DNA of 64,000 bases, from NCBI GenBank assembly GCA_945910005.1, contig OX246739.1:2200001-2264000 (forward strand), given 5' to 3'. Under the pieces are notes generated by a model. That model was not told the origin of the DNA. It saw only the letters and a list, made by a program, of their open reading frames with translations, and did not search any database. A program made the position numbers and the translations under genes. Source of the DNA: Isoperla grammatica (taxonomy: Eukaryota > Arthropoda > Insecta > Plecoptera > Perlodidae). Shown here in pieces: positions 50,101 through 62,214 of this stretch; the first letter of the stretch is position 1; each line of letters begins with the position of its first letter.

Positions 50101-53100
50101 GTGACGCGGTGGTGGTTAAGTATAAGAATAAAATATGACAGCATGAGTGTAGGTATCTGTTTACTTTGGTTGAATCAGCGTGACGCGGTGGTGGTTAAGT
50201 ACCAGAATGTAATATGACAGCATGAGTGTATGTATCTGTTTACTTTAGTTGAATCAGCGTGACGCGGTCGTGGTTAAGTATAAGAATGTAATATGACAGC
50301 ATGAGTGTAGGTATCTGTTTACTTTAGTCGAATCAGCGTGACACGGTCGTGGTTAAGTAAAAGAATGTAATATGTCAGCATGAGTGTAGGTATCTGTTTA
50401 CTTAAGATGACTAAGCGTGACGCGGTGGCGGTCAAGTATAAGAATGTAATATGACAGCATGAGTATAGGTATCTGTTTACTTTAGTTGAATCAGAGTGAC
50501 GCCGTGGTGGTTAAGTATAAGAATGTATAATGACGGCATGAGTGTAAATATCTGTTTACTTTGGTTGAATCTGCGTGACGCGGTGGTGGTTAGGTATAAG
50601 AATGTAATATGACGGCATGAGTGTAGGTATCTGTTTACTTTAGTTGAATCAGCGTGACGCGGTAGTGGTTAAGTATAAGAATGTATAATGAAGGCATGAG
50701 TGTAGGTATCTGTTTACTTTGGTTGAATCTGCGTGTCGCGGTGGTGAATAAGTATGAGAATGTAATATGACAGCATGAGTGTAGGTATCTGTTTACTTTA
50801 GTTGAATCAGCGTGACGCGGTGGTGGTTACGTATAAGAATGTTTAATGAAGGCATGAGTGTAGGTATCTGTTTACTTTGGTTGAATCTGCGTGACGCGGT
50901 GGTGGTTAAGTATAAGAATGTAATATGACGGCATGAGTTAAGGTATCTGTTTACTTTAGTTGAATCAGCGTGACGCGGTGGTGGTTAAGTATTAGAATGT
51001 AATATGACGGCATGAGTGTAGGTATCTGTTTACTTTTGTTGAATCAGCGTGACGCGGTGGTGGTTAAGTATAAGAATGTAATATGACAGCATGAGTGTAG
51101 GTATCTGTTTACTTTAGTTAAATCTGCGTGACGCGGTGGTGGTTAAGTATAAGAATGTAATATGACAGCATGAGTGTAGGTATCTGTTAACTTTGGTTGA
51201 ATCAGCGTGACGCGGTGGTGGTTAAGTATAAGAATGTAATATGACAGCATGAGTGAAGGTATCTGTTTACTTTAGTTGAATCAGCGTGACGCGGTGTAGG
51301 TTAAGTATAAGAATGTAATATGTCAGCATGAGTGTAGATATCTGTTTACTTTGGTTAAATCAGCGTGGCGCGGTGGTGGTTAAGTATAAGAATGAAATAT
51401 GACAGCATGAGTGTGGGTTTCTGTTTACTTTGGTTGAATCAGCGTGACGCAACTGGCGGTTAAGTATAAGAATGTAATATGACGGCATGAGTGTAGGTAT
51501 CTGTTTACTTTAGTTGAATCAGCGTGACGCGGTAGTGGTTAAGTATAAGAATGTAATATGACAGCATGAGTGTAGGTATCTGTTTACTTTAGTTCAATTA
51601 GCGTGACGCGGTGGTGGTTAAGTATAAGAATGTAATATGACAGCATGAGTGTAGGTATCTGTTTACTTTAGTTGAATCAGCGTGACGCGATGGTGGTTAA
51701 GTATAAGAATGTAATATGACAGCATGAGTGTAGGTATCTGTTTACTTTAGTTGAATCTGCGTGACGCGGTGGTGGTTAAGTATAAGAATGTCATATGACA
51801 GCATGAGTGTAGGTATCTTTTTACTTTAGTTGAATGAGCGTGACGCGGTGGTGGTTAAGTATAAGAATGTAATATGACAGCATGAGTGTAGGTATCTGTT
51901 TACTTAAGTTGAATCAGCGTGACGCGGTGGTGGTTAAGTATAAGAATGTAATATGACAGCATGAGTGTAGGTATCTGTTTACTTTGGTTGAATCAGCGTG
52001 ACGCGGTGGTGGTTAAGTATCAGAATGTAATATGACAGCATAAGTGTAGGTATCTGTTTACTTTAGTTGAATCAGCGTGACGCGGTGGCGGTCAAGTATA
52101 AGAATGTAATATGACAGCATGAGTGTAAGTATCTGTTTACTTTAGTTGAATCAGCGTGACGCCGTGGTGGTTAAGTATAAGAATGTATAATGACGGCATG
52201 AGTGAAGGTATCTGTTTACTTTGGTTGAATCTGCGTGACGCAGTGGTGGTTAAGTATAAGAATGTAATATGACGGCATGAGTGTAGGTATCTGTTTACTT
52301 TAGTTGAATCAGCGTGACGCGGTGGTGGTTAAGTATAAGAATGTATAATGACGACATGAGTGTAGGTATCTGTTTACTTTGGTTGAATCTGCGTGACGCG
52401 GTGGTGGTTAAGTACAAGAATGTAATTGGACGGCATGAGTGTAGGTATCTGTTTACTTTAATTTAATCAGCGTGACGCGGTGGTGGTTAAGTATAAGAAT
52501 GTAATATGACAGCATGAGTGTAGGTATCTGTTTACTTTGGTTGAATTAGCGTGACGCAACTGGCGGTTAAGTATAAGAATGTAATATGACGGCATGCTTC
52601 TGTTTGCTTTAGTTGAATCAGCGTGACGCGGTGGTGGTTAAGTATAAGAATGTAATATGACAGCATGAGTGTAGGTATCTGTTTACTTTAGTTGAATCAG
52701 CGTGACGCGGTGGTGGTTAAGTATAAGAATGTAATATGACAGCATGAGTGTAGGTATCTGTTTACTTTGGTTGAATCAGCGTGACGCAACTGGCGGTTAA
52801 GTATAAGAATGTAATATGACGGCATGAGTGTAGGTATCTGTTTACTTTTGTTGAACCAGCGTGACGCGGTGGTGGTTAATTATAAGAATGTAATATGACA
52901 GCATGAGTGTAGGTATCTGTTTACTTTAGTTGAATCAGCGTGACGCGGTGGTGGTTAAGTATAAGAATGTAATATGACAGCATGAGTGTAGGTATCTGTT
53001 TACTTTAGTTGAATCAGCGTGACGCGGTGGTGGTTAAGTATAAGAATGTAATATGACAGCATGAGTGTAGGTATCTGTTTACTTTAGTTGAATCAGCGTG

Positions 53101-54022
53101 ACGCGGTGGTGGTTCAGTATAAGAATGTAATATGACAGCATGAGTGTAGGTATCTGTTTACTTTAGTTGAATCTGCGTGACGCGGTGGTGGTTAAGTATA
53201 AGCATGTAATATGACAGCATGAGTGTAGGTATCTGTTTACTTTAGTTGAATCAGCGTGACGCGGGGGTGGTTAAGTATAAGAATGTAATATGACGGCATG
53301 AGTGTAGGTATCTGTTTACTTTAGTTAAATGAGCGTGACGCGGTGGTGGTTAAGTATAAGAATGTAATATGACAGCATGAGTGTAGGTATCTGTTTACTT
53401 TAGTAGAATGAGCGTGACGCGGTGGTGGTTAAGTATAAGAATGTAATATGACAGCATGAGTGTAGGTATCTGTTTACTTAAGTTGAATCAGCGTGACGCG
53501 GTGGTGGTTAAGTATAAGAATGTAATATGACAGCATGAGTGTAGGTATCTGTTTACTTTGGTTGAATCAGCGTGACGCGGTGGTGGTTAAGTATAAGAAT
53601 GTAATATGACAGCATGAGTGTAGGTATCTGTTTACTTAAATTGAATCAGCGTGACGCGGTGGTGGTTAAGTATAAGAATGTAATATGTCAGCATGAGTGT
53701 AGGTATCTGTTTACTTAAGTTGAATCTGCGTGACGCGGTCGTGGTTAAGTATAAGAATGTAATATGTCAGCATGAGTGTAGGTATCTGTTTACTTTAGAT
53801 GAATAAGCGTGACGCGGTGGCGGTCAAGTATAAGAATGTAATATTACAGCATGATTGTAGGTATCTGTTTACTTTAGTTGAATCAGCGTGACGCCGTGGT
53901 GGTTAAGTATAAGAATGTATAATGACGGCATGAGTGTAGGTATCTGTTTACTTTGGTTGAATCTGCGTGACGCGGTGGTGGTTAAGTATAAGAATGTAAT
54001 ATGACGGCCTGAGTGGAGGTAT
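44933..54022. repeat. 79-bp satellite, block 2 (about 115 monomers)
   Basis: Same monomer. The first 2.2 kb equals block 1. The 711-bp nine-monomer order continues to about 47440; further right, shorter-range patterns appear (gtagaaaaagcg variants at 48357-49230, one-base-shorter tatagaatg monomers at 49490-49890). Single-copy disorder increases toward 50-54 kb. Confidence 0.96.
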
Positions 54023-54404
54023 GAGTATGAGTATGATCTTTATTTTTGAGGTTTAAGCTTACGCTTTTTACAACCTACCTTATTTACTATGTTAATTAAT
54101 TTGAGTACAATAGTTCAGCATTTCTGCTCTAAGATTAGATTAAATTAAAACAAACAAAAAAATATTATTACGCTTAGGACTAAATATACATGTTAACTAC
54201 TACATATGTTGTTAATATCTAACATAACAAAAAATGAATATATATATATATATATATATATATAGGCAGTTGAACTAATGTAATTGCAATAAACTAAAAA
54301 CTATGACATATAATGAGAAAAGATATATTGAATGGAGGACACAAAATCTCAATTACAATGCACTTACAGCCGGATAATACACAAACTGATGTCATGATAA
54401 TGAT
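54023..54404 (-). mobile_element. About 382-bp insertion in the satellite, possibly a retroelement 3' end
   Basis: Interrupts ggaggtat|ctgtta of a monomer. Read on the - strand it ends ...aataaagatcatactcatactcatac, an A-rich end with a short tandem tail as seen at 3' ends of some non-LTR elements and SINEs. It also carries a (TA)n run at 54238-54264. No clear target duplication longer than a few bases. Confidence 0.45.
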
Positions 54405-55365
54405 ATCTGTTAACTTTAGTTGAATCAGCGTGACGCGGTGGTGGTTAAGTATAAGAATGTATAATGACGACATGAGTGTAGGTATGTGTTTACTTTGGTT
54501 GAATCTGCGTGACGCGGTGGTCGTTAAGTATAAGAATGTAATATGACGGCATGAGTGTAGGTATCTGTTTACTTTAGTTGAATCAGCGTGACGCGGTGGT
54601 GGTTAAGTATAAGAATGTATAATGACGGCATGAGTGTAGGTATCTGTTTACTTTGGTTGAATCGGCGTGACGCGGTGGTGGTTAAGTATAAGAATGTAAT
54701 ATGACGGCATGAGTGTAGGTATCTGTTTACTTGGGTTGAATCTGCGTGACGCGGTGGTGGTTAAGTATAAGAATGTAATATAACAGCATGAGTGTAGGTA
54801 TCTGTTTACTTGGGTTGAATCTGCGTGACGCGGTGGTGTATAAGTATGAGAATGTAATATGACGGCATGAGTGTAGGTATCTGTTTACTTGGGTTGAATC
54901 TGCGTGACGCGGTGGTGTATAAGTATGAGAATGTAATATGACGGCATGAGTGTAGGTATCTGTTTACTTGGGTTGAATCTGCGTGACGCGGTGGTGTATA
55001 AGTATGAGAATGTAATATGACAGCATGAGTGTAGGTATCTGTGCACTTTAGTTGAATCAGCGTGACGCGGTGGTGGTTAAGTATAAGAATGTATAATGAC
55101 GGCATGAGTGTAGGCATCTGTTTACTTTGGTTGAATCTGCGTGACGCGGTGGTGGTTAAGTATAAGAATGTAATATGACAGCATGAGTGTAGGTATCTGT
55201 TTACTTTGGTTGAATCTGCGTGACGCGGTGGTGGTTAAGTATAAGAATGTAATATGACAGCATGAGTGTAGGTATCTGTTTACTTTAGTTGAATCAGCGT
55301 GACGCGGTGGTGGTTAAGTATAAGAATGTAATATGACAGCATGAGTGTAGGTATCTGTTTACTTT
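54405..55365. repeat. 79-bp satellite, block 3 (about 12 monomers)
   Basis: Continues after the insertion to 55365. Three consecutive monomers (about 54800-55030) share ggtggtgtataagtatgag, a local amplification. The - strand ORF at 54806-55117 only reflects this. Confidence 0.95.
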
Positions 55366-55408
55366 CCATGAAACCGCCCCCCCCCCCCCCCCCATAAATC
55401 AAGGCTAG

Positions 55409-55419
55409 ATCCGCCCCTG
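55409..55419 (-). repeat. Right terminal inverted repeat, ATCCGCCCCTG
   Basis: Reverse complement of the left end. It is preceded by a poly-C run at about 55376-55393 and the last satellite unit. Confidence 0.85.
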
Positions 55420-55427
55420 GGTGCAAT
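55420..55427. repeat. Right 8-bp target site duplication (GGTGCAAT)
   Basis: Directly after ATCCGCCCCTG; identical to the left copy. Confidence 0.85.
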
Positions 55428-57612
55428 ATGGTGTAGGCCTAACCTCATCGTAGCCTTCAGAGCTCAAAGTCAAAGTATTGGAATATTGTACATTGTGTGA
55501 ATGAGCATAATACTGAACACGCAACAGAAAGTCACAAATCAAGGCAATGTAAGGAATGTGTGATTCTGTTCGTTGAGATAGATGCAAGATACGTGAAGGT
55601 GAAGACTCACGAACATCCAATTGCAGATTACGTATAATACATGTCCTACTCTTTTACACCCTTCTTTACTTACTAAATTAGTTAAATAAAATAAATAAAT
55701 AAATTCACATTTAGAGTCTACCCACTCAGTAATTTAACTGATTTGCAGTGAACACTTTGGATTTGAACACAACATCCCAAGCCTTAAACAAGAATAATAA
55801 TTAAAAGAGCTGCTATGCCCTGTCACATAATAAAATATATATACTATTGTAGTCAATGATTTTGGGATCAGAGCATTGATGCTCAATTCTATAGGCTACA
55901 CATGTATTTCTATTTTAGTTGCCTTCCATTAATCCTGAACATTCTTTTTGTGCCTCGAAATGGGTTACATCCGTAAATGTTCTTTTCTTGTCCTTTCGTA
56001 TATATAGGCCTATTACAAATGCATTTGCAATCAATATTTCTTTGAAGCGAATTAAAATATTAAATCATTAGTCCCACAACCATTATGTTTACATTCATAT
56101 CGGCGAATACTCTTGCGTAATTCATCGCGATGTTGTTATAACTTCATATTCTGTGAACGAACAGTGGTCAGTGTTGCTAAACGGTTCCCGCTTAGGTCAT
56201 ATCATGACATAATTACACGGCCTGTTGGCAGAGGGCATCGTCTGCGTCGTGATTAGCATAGCAAGCTGGGATGCAGCTGCAACCACGAGGCGGACAAACT
56301 GCTTTTCGCGTGTTTCACGTTCTGCTGTCTTTCACTTTATTAACGCACTTCCATTTTAAACCGTCCATTTATCTCGTCAAATGGAATCTCTCTGTTATTG
56401 TCCCTACTTGAATCAATCAATCATGCAAGGAAGTACAAACAAGTAGCGGCATAGTTAATATTTGTTACGGTTTCTAAAAGTAATATATTTGTTTTGGGGA
56501 TCGACGCATTGTAGAATTCGGAACAAATTTAATTAAATAAAATTCGTACTATTTAAAAATTCGTAGTAGTTCCGGCATTGACTTTAACTTCCGCTTATTT
56601 ACTTTCTATAAACTACCGACTACTAATTGTTATTGTGTTGCACGGGCCACAATGCATCATGACCTGTCACTCACTTTATGAGATGCGGTCTGCATGTGCA
56701 GTGGTGCTCCGGGAACCAAACAGAGGCCTGGAAGATCGTATGACGTCATACACGTCCATGTTAGGAGATCAGCTCGGGTGAAAGGTGTCGCGGATATTAC
56801 TTCATATGTTCTACGTGCCACGCAGGTTTGTACAGCTTCATACATGTTCAGACCACGTGTCTCTCTCTCTATAAACCTAGAGTTACATATCTATATATCA
56901 AGCCTCCCCTCTCGTGTACAATGTTACAACATGCAATGCTGCTAAACTCTTGCTTGCTTCTTAGTGGAAGAGATTTTTAGATGTAAGTTTAAAACTGTTT
57001 GTGTTTTTATTTTGTTATGTTTAACAAAGTTGGTAAGAAAACAGACTTAAGTAAATAAAAAATCAATCCACCTCGCTATGGTATTAATAATTTTAACATT
57101 TCTGTGAATGTTTGGGCTGTAAGTTTCACTAGAGGTTCTTTTCCGAGAATTTTTAAAATAAAACTACTGCCCGGAATTGTTTTGCTCCAAACAACAAAGA
57201 CAACAAACAACAAGCAACAAACCATATAACTGGTCACTGACGTTGACCACAGGGTAAATTTCAACACGCGTGACAAATCTAATCTCAATCTAGTGTAGGT
57301 TTTATACATTTGTCGGAAGCGTCTGGAGCATCGTTGACACATCTTGATTGTGCAACAGGATCCTTCATCGAGAAGAAACTAAAAATAATATAATATTATT
57401 CTAACGGGCGGTTTACGAAGAAAGTTAGCGAGTAATATCGCTAAACGAGAGTTGGCACAGCCTCACCTCCACGAAGTATGAACATAAAACCCCGTGTTGT
57501 ACTCATACATAAAATTAGAAATAAGAGTTGGTCCTGTCATAACAAGTCGTAATATGTTAGAACTCTCAGACGTAAACCATCTGTTAGACACGGATCCTCA
57601 TAACTGAGTTCT

Positions 57613-57921
57613 TCAGTTACCATTTCCGTGTTTGAGTTCGCGGAAATGTTTGACGGCCGAGCGTAGTGGTGTAAATATCTTAGAGTGACGCACGTGAGCT
57701 TGGGGGTTCACGTAGACCGACGCGTAGTCGTCAGGGAGCCACGTGTGATACGTGATACTGTCATCACCAGCAGTCTTGGGATTCCTAGAGAACTTTCGTG
57801 CTAACGTGTTTCCCTTTTCAACATCAGGAATTTGTAACGAATTTAATGTTGGGCCTCCCCTCGCCGTCCGCCAGGATATTAGGACCTCCTTCCTGTAGAA
57901 GTCCTGACTTCTCCATTTCAT
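57613..57921 (-). CDS. Unrecognised 102-residue ORF
   Basis: ATG-started (MKWRSQDFYRKEVLISWRTA), ends ELKHGNGN then TGA, with a possible donor GTAACT near the end. Composition looks coding-like (TWLPDDYASVYVNPQAHV), but no family was recognised. Its first 54 bases are related to 58003-58052, which codes for MKWKNQDLHDFLMSRR in the next ORF upstream. It could be an exon of an unknown - strand gene, even a 5' exon of the ankyrin gene, although no ankyrin motif is present. Confidence 0.3.
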   Translation of the reverse strand: MKWRSQDFYRKEVLISWRTARGGPTLNSLQIPDVEKGNTLARKFSRNPKTAGDDSITYHTWLPDDYASVYVNPQAHVRHSKIFTPLRSAVKHFRELKHGNGN

Positions 57922-58151
57922 AATGAATAGTGGATTTGACGGACGTCCAGTACAATTGTCCCGTAAGACGTACTGTTGTAGTCTAAAGACGTCCGTTTTA
58001 CATCACGCCGGGACATTAAGAAGTCATGCAAGTCCTGATTTTTCCATTTCATGACCCTAGTACACACTTGAAAGAGCCTGGTAAGTCGTAGGGGTGTGAG
58101 GTATTTAAGAGCGTTCGGCAGTAGGAGTTCTACAGATGTATTGGCCGTCAA
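57918..58151 (-). CDS. Unrecognised ORF sharing a repeated segment with its neighbour
   Basis: Open from a TTG at 58151 with no early ATG before VMKWKNQDLHDFLMSRRDVK. The MKW[RK][SN]QD segment is repeated in the next ORF, 130 bp away. It overlaps that ORF by four bases. No domain recognised. Confidence 0.2.
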   Translation of the reverse strand: MTANTSVELLLPNALKYLTPLRLTRLFQVCTRVMKWKNQDLHDFLMSRRDVKRTSLDYNSTSYGTIVLDVRQIHYSL

Positions 58152-58170
58152 CTAATTACTCTCAATAGTA

Positions 58171-58439
58171 GGATTATTATAAATATTTACCTACTTGTAG
58201 AGGGATGTCATATCTATGCATGGTATTAAGTACATTTGTCACCAACCTATTCAAAAATAACGTACCCATTTTTAAACAGATCCTCTGTATTATTTCGTCA
58301 AACATTTTCGACGATTGTAATTTATTTGCATAATTCAATCGTGAGTATAATTGTTTTGAGCAGGCATGTCACAAATGTACCTAATATCATGCGTAGATAT
58401 GACACCCCTCTGCAAGTATGTACATTTTCATAATAATCC
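58171..58439. mobile_element. Complete 269-bp MITE with about 70-bp inverted ends
   Basis: The left arm 58171-58241 (ggattattat...ctacttgtagaggg...gtcatatctatgcatg) is the inverted, about 85% identical partner of the right arm 58369-58439. TA flanks both sides (58169-58170, 58440-58441), which fits Tc1/mariner-type MITEs. The central 127 bp is AT-rich and has no coding potential. Confidence 0.85.
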
Positions 58440-58441
58440 TA

Positions 58442-59909
58442 TTATTTGTTTAAGAGAAATTAGTTGACTAAAAACGTCAAAACTACTTCCGAATGAAATC
58501 CCATGCTTCTAGTATGTCAGAGGTCTCTGCAATCACCCCTTGAAGCGCTCTCAGCCCCAGTCTCGTCCCTAACGAGAAATGTTTGCCCGAGGGCCCCCAT
58601 TGTTCTCGTCGAGCACGACAGCGCAGCTCGTCTCTGATTGGCTGAGCGCGAATCTGTCTCCAGGCGTATTGGAACCAAGACAGCGCGAGTGTTTTCTTCC
58701 AGAACCAGGACTTTGTTCTCACTAGGGCTAATTTTATCAAGTCTTGACACACATTTCAAGTGACAAAAACACAGCTTTCGCTCGTGGATATCAAAAAGAG
58801 AAAAGAAAAACGTCGTCAAGATTTTAAATTAAAATCTTCCAGAGAAACGTTGACGAATTTAGTCTTATACGAAGAAGAGTTTTGACAAAGTTAAGGGCTT
58901 TGGTCCAGTGCGATTCAAAGAAGTTAATTAAATTCTTCTCGTCGCCAATTTGGGTCAAGTTGTTGTGAGCAAACACAGGAATGAGACTAACCTGACATCA
59001 AAGAAGACCACAAGAATTTCAACGAAAGTTTTTCGGGATTTTCGTCGTTCTAACGAGAAATGTTTTATGCTAGTTAGGCTGGCATTGACTTGTCACGTAG
59101 GCACCGCTTTATTAACTTGAAGCGCGACAGCTCGACAGGTTCGCAAGTCACGATATCTCGGAGTAGACTGAAAATGAAACATCACCGCAGACTAAAAACG
59201 ACTCGTCGTTATGAGCATGAAAATGATTACACGACTGCAGTATACTGTTTGATCGACCATGCACGTCCACAAACCACAATCAGCGAACATGATAAGAAAC
59301 AGTTTGCCTTGCGTCCTCGACCAACTCTCATAGGAAGAGCGTCGGTACATATACAAAGCCAGATGCCCAAGGCAAAGGTGTCAGTTCGATGTTTGCTATC
59401 ATTTCACAACAATGTTCATACATCTAGGAGGTAGCATTGATTTTAAACCCTACACACAATAATGACAACAATTAAAATAATCAAATATATTTGTCGCGAG
59501 CATACGGGGCCCATGATAGCTTACGTTTTAAATCATTTGATTTCTAGTGGCTTTTAAAACATACTACATCCATACAACAGAAATTGCGTCAAAATATAAT
59601 ACATCAAAATATACTTTGGATAATGATTCCTGCGTCCTGATTCTGAATGGGTGACGATATGTTAATCACCGGTTCAGTTGTTAGAAGAAGGCGATGAGCC
59701 AATCACCGCCTTGCATTCGCCTTCAGTAACGACCAAAACCGCTGTTAAATTTATCGTCGCCCGTACAGAATCGCCCTGCTGATCGACAATGGGATATTCA
59801 TGACTTTAGTTGTGTCACGCTCAAGCCAATCACTAAATCGTTTCGGCCCAGCGCCACTGGAGCTTAGAGCACAGCTGCTCTAAGCATTGGAGTGAAGGGG
59901 TGAACGAAG
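58442..59909. other. Unassigned DNA
   Basis: GC-richer patch at 58500-58720 is open in two - strand frames (for example GKHFSLGTRLGLRALQGVIA), without a recognised domain. The + strand frame at 59090-59434 opens with TTG and is rich in Arg/His; not convincing. Confidence 0.4.
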
Positions 59910-60149
59910 ATGGACGCTGTGAAAGCAATAACGTCGGAGCTTCCGACAGCCGCGCCGCGAGTAGCGCTGCTGGGGGTCCGCGAACAACAACAGAGTTTGT
60001 TCAGTGAAGATCTAGCGGGGGGCAGAGGGGGGGGGTCGCAAAGAAGTGCGGCGTCTGGAGCAAGCCTAGGGCGCCGAAAAGAATTTGCATTATTACAATA
60101 TAATGTACAGTCTAAATGTTCACAGTTACAAAGTAAGCTGTACTCTTGA
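59910..60149 (+). CDS. Possible first coding exon, unknown gene
   Basis: ATG at 59910 in a locally GC- and CpG-rich stretch (MDAVKAITSELPTAAPRVAL, LGVREQQQSLFSEDL). After this it becomes Gly-rich over a poly-G run and then AT-rich, so only about the first 35-45 codons look coding. No donor could be fixed and no family was recognised. Confidence 0.25.
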   Translation: MDAVKAITSELPTAAPRVALLGVREQQQSLFSEDLAGGRGGGSQRSAASGASLGRRKEFALLQYNVQSKCSQLQSKLYS

Positions 60150-61867
60150 AATCTACTTTTTCCGTTATCAATCAAATTTTGGCATGCAACAACAGAATTT
60201 AGTTCTAACCATTACTCAATTTTAGTTATTACTTCCCCGTAGGAAGACATTCCTAATAGAATAAAAATGTAATGGTAGGTTTCTTTTCCACCCTCTATCC
60301 TTTCCATGCTTCTTCTTCAGCAGTTTTCTGTCTTTTTTTAGAATTGAATGCTTTGAAAATGATGAATTCGTCAGTAACGGTCAATGACCTCCCATGTTCG
60401 AGTGGTATTTAAGTTACGTCAAGCTCAAATCTCAACTTTTGTGAATACTTTACGGTTGCATCACTTTAGTCCTTACATCAGAACTATAGTGACGCAGCTA
60501 TACACACACAGAAGAAGCCAAACACATTATTAACGTGCGTTTAGAGTTTATTTCTTTGCTCACAGGTGCATTTATGTCCAGCAATAGTTTTTATTTTGAC
60601 TTATTTTAAGCTCTTGAAGATTTATCTTGATTAGCTGTTAGTTGGCCCACAGCCATGTTGTCCCCAGAGGAAAGAAGAGGTTTGTTCACAGCCGTATGTT
60701 TAGCTAATCATGTCCTCATGAACTTCAACAGATCTTCACATTTCCTCGCATTTTGGTTTCCGAGTGTGCCCAAGTAGTAAATAGCATTCTCGCTTCCTTC
60801 TTAACTTACTCGCTTGGTATGATTTACTTCTCAGAACAATCACGGCCACTCTCTGGACGTCAAACGCCAAACGTTGACATCAACAGCCTTTGGGGCTTCT
60901 AGGCTCTACTGCAACCTGATTGGTCAGTAGGGTCACGGCCGTCCACCCTGCGCTCTTCGACGTCCAGTGGGGTACTTCGCAACGGTGCTCAACAAGTTCC
61001 CCTAGAGGAAGAAAAACTTTACTTCTTTCAGTATAGATTTTCTTTGTTTTACAAAATGGCATTTCATAATTCTCACTCCTTTTGCTCTGCCTACTACATT
61101 CAGTATAACCTCAACATATTTTGTGGTATTCGTTCATGTTTTCATTTCGTCAGGAATGAGATTCTTCTTCGCTTCGTCTAAACTCTCTTCGTACGTGTAC
61201 ACGCTGCATACCGACATACCGACATACCGACATACCGACGATCTCTTGCGCATTATTTTAATGCCATTTGTATTTCCGACGCAGAGATGTTTTACTGGTC
61301 CGCTCACCTCGATGTCGATGTACTCCTGAGTTATGAATGAGCAGCATGGGTTGTTACTCTTGTTGTGAACGATAGGTGCAGACAAACAAACGCACAAGTG
61401 GTGTAAATATTTTAGCGCGCACGATGATGTTTGGGTTGAAACGGTTCTCAGAAGTGGAGTGGGGAGTATTCAGGCTGCAATGCCACTTCATGTGTTATGT
61501 ATGCACGCCAAGTATCAACGTATGCGTCGCTCGCTACTGAAGGGGTGGGGTGGGGGGGGGGGGGGGGGGTTGTGTCACGGTCACATCAGGAGAAGAGGCT
61601 TGTCACGCTGTCAGTATTTTCGTTTACACTTAATAAACATAAAACTGTGTAGGCCTATGATTAAGAGAAGTTAATTAATGATTAAATGTAAGCCAGTCTC
61701 ACAGAAAATAGTGTCGAGAAAACAAGGTTTATGATTTGAAACGCGTCCACAACTCTTCCATCAATCATCTGAGGATAATAAGGGCACACTTTCAGTTTGT
61801 CTCCCTTATTTAAAGACCACATATCAAATCAATTTGTTTTCAAATGTCGTCATGTCAGTCATTAATG
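60150..61867. other. Unassigned DNA with simple repeats
   Basis: An 8-bp repeat (gacatacc)n at about 61208-61238 and a poly-G run at 61551-61569. No gene seen. Confidence 0.6.
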
Positions 61868-61958
61868 TCAGTCAAACCCCAGACCGAACCAGGAATTAAA
61901 CTCAGGACCTTCTGGACTAGAAGCAGGAATAAACCCACTTACTTCGAAAATGCTGCTT
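61868..61958 (-). mobile_element. Remnant of a tRNA-derived SINE head
   Basis: On the - strand: an A-box-like AGTAAGTGGGTTTA, an anticodon-arm-like cttctagtccagaag, then ggtcctgagtttaattcctg, which resembles a tRNA T-arm with a decayed B box. No tail was recognised. Confidence 0.45.
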
Positions 61959-62066
61959 TGTCATTATAAAGATAAAATTTCACAATTTTACTACTAAAAC
62001 AAGCGGAATCTCCTTGCATTTATCTCTACACATACAAGACAGGTTTGTCCCCTGATGAGCTCGTCG

Positions 62067-62114
62067 TGACGTCATTAGTCGTGAGTCGTGACGCAGAGTA
62101 TCGTGACGTCATTA
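62067..62114. promoter_or_regulatory. Two TGACGTCATTAG motifs
   Basis: cgtgacgtcattag occurs twice (62067 and 62102 regions), 35 bp apart, separated by gtcgtgagtcgtgacgcag. TGACGTCA is the full CREB/ATF site. No gene start is visible next to it. Confidence 0.35.
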
Positions 62115-62183
62115 GATATCGCTTGGCCCGGTTCTTTACGACCGTCGCGCACGAGATGCAGATACCTCAATCAGCATTGTCAT

Positions 62184-62214
62184 CCCCCACCCCCACCCCC
62201 ACCCCCACCCCCAC
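62184..62214. repeat. (CCCCCA)n simple repeat
   Basis: Five to six units; G-rich on the - strand. Responsible for the proline/threonine ORFs across it. Confidence 0.9.

Larger units (their letters stand above)
38750..55419. mobile_element. Giant hAT-like non-autonomous transposon filled with satellite DNA
   Basis: The left end begins CAGGGGCGGAT (38750-38760) and the right end is its exact reverse complement (55409-55419). GGTGCAAT flanks both ends (38742-38749 and 55420-55427), an 8-bp target duplication typical of hAT elements, whose ends commonly begin CAG. Homopolymer G/C runs follow each end. Contents from left: 1.6 kb of unique sequence with one coiled-coil ORF, then about 12 kb of a 79-bp satellite up to 54 bp from the right end. 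No hAT transposase was seen. The internal 4.55-kb duplication means the element before duplication would be about 12.1 kb (43303-55419). Confidence 0.85.
55428..58168. other. Right flank of the transposon, no secure gene
   Basis: AT-rich DNA. A short dispersed motif lies at about 55686-55750 and a TGACGTCA palindrome near 56740. The two - strand ORFs at 57.6-58.1 kb are listed separately. Confidence 0.6.

Noticed and set aside
40381..55365. CRISPR-like array of regular repeats
   Set aside because: The whole 79-bp unit is repeated without unique spacers, and the DNA is animal; this is a satellite.
59090..59434. 114-residue + strand ORF
   Set aside because: It opens with TTG, has Arg/His-rich composition without a motif, and no splice or promoter support.
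62184..62214. Telomere-like (CCCCCA)n
   Set aside because: Only a short run inside ordinary sequence; not the metazoan TTAGGG repeat.
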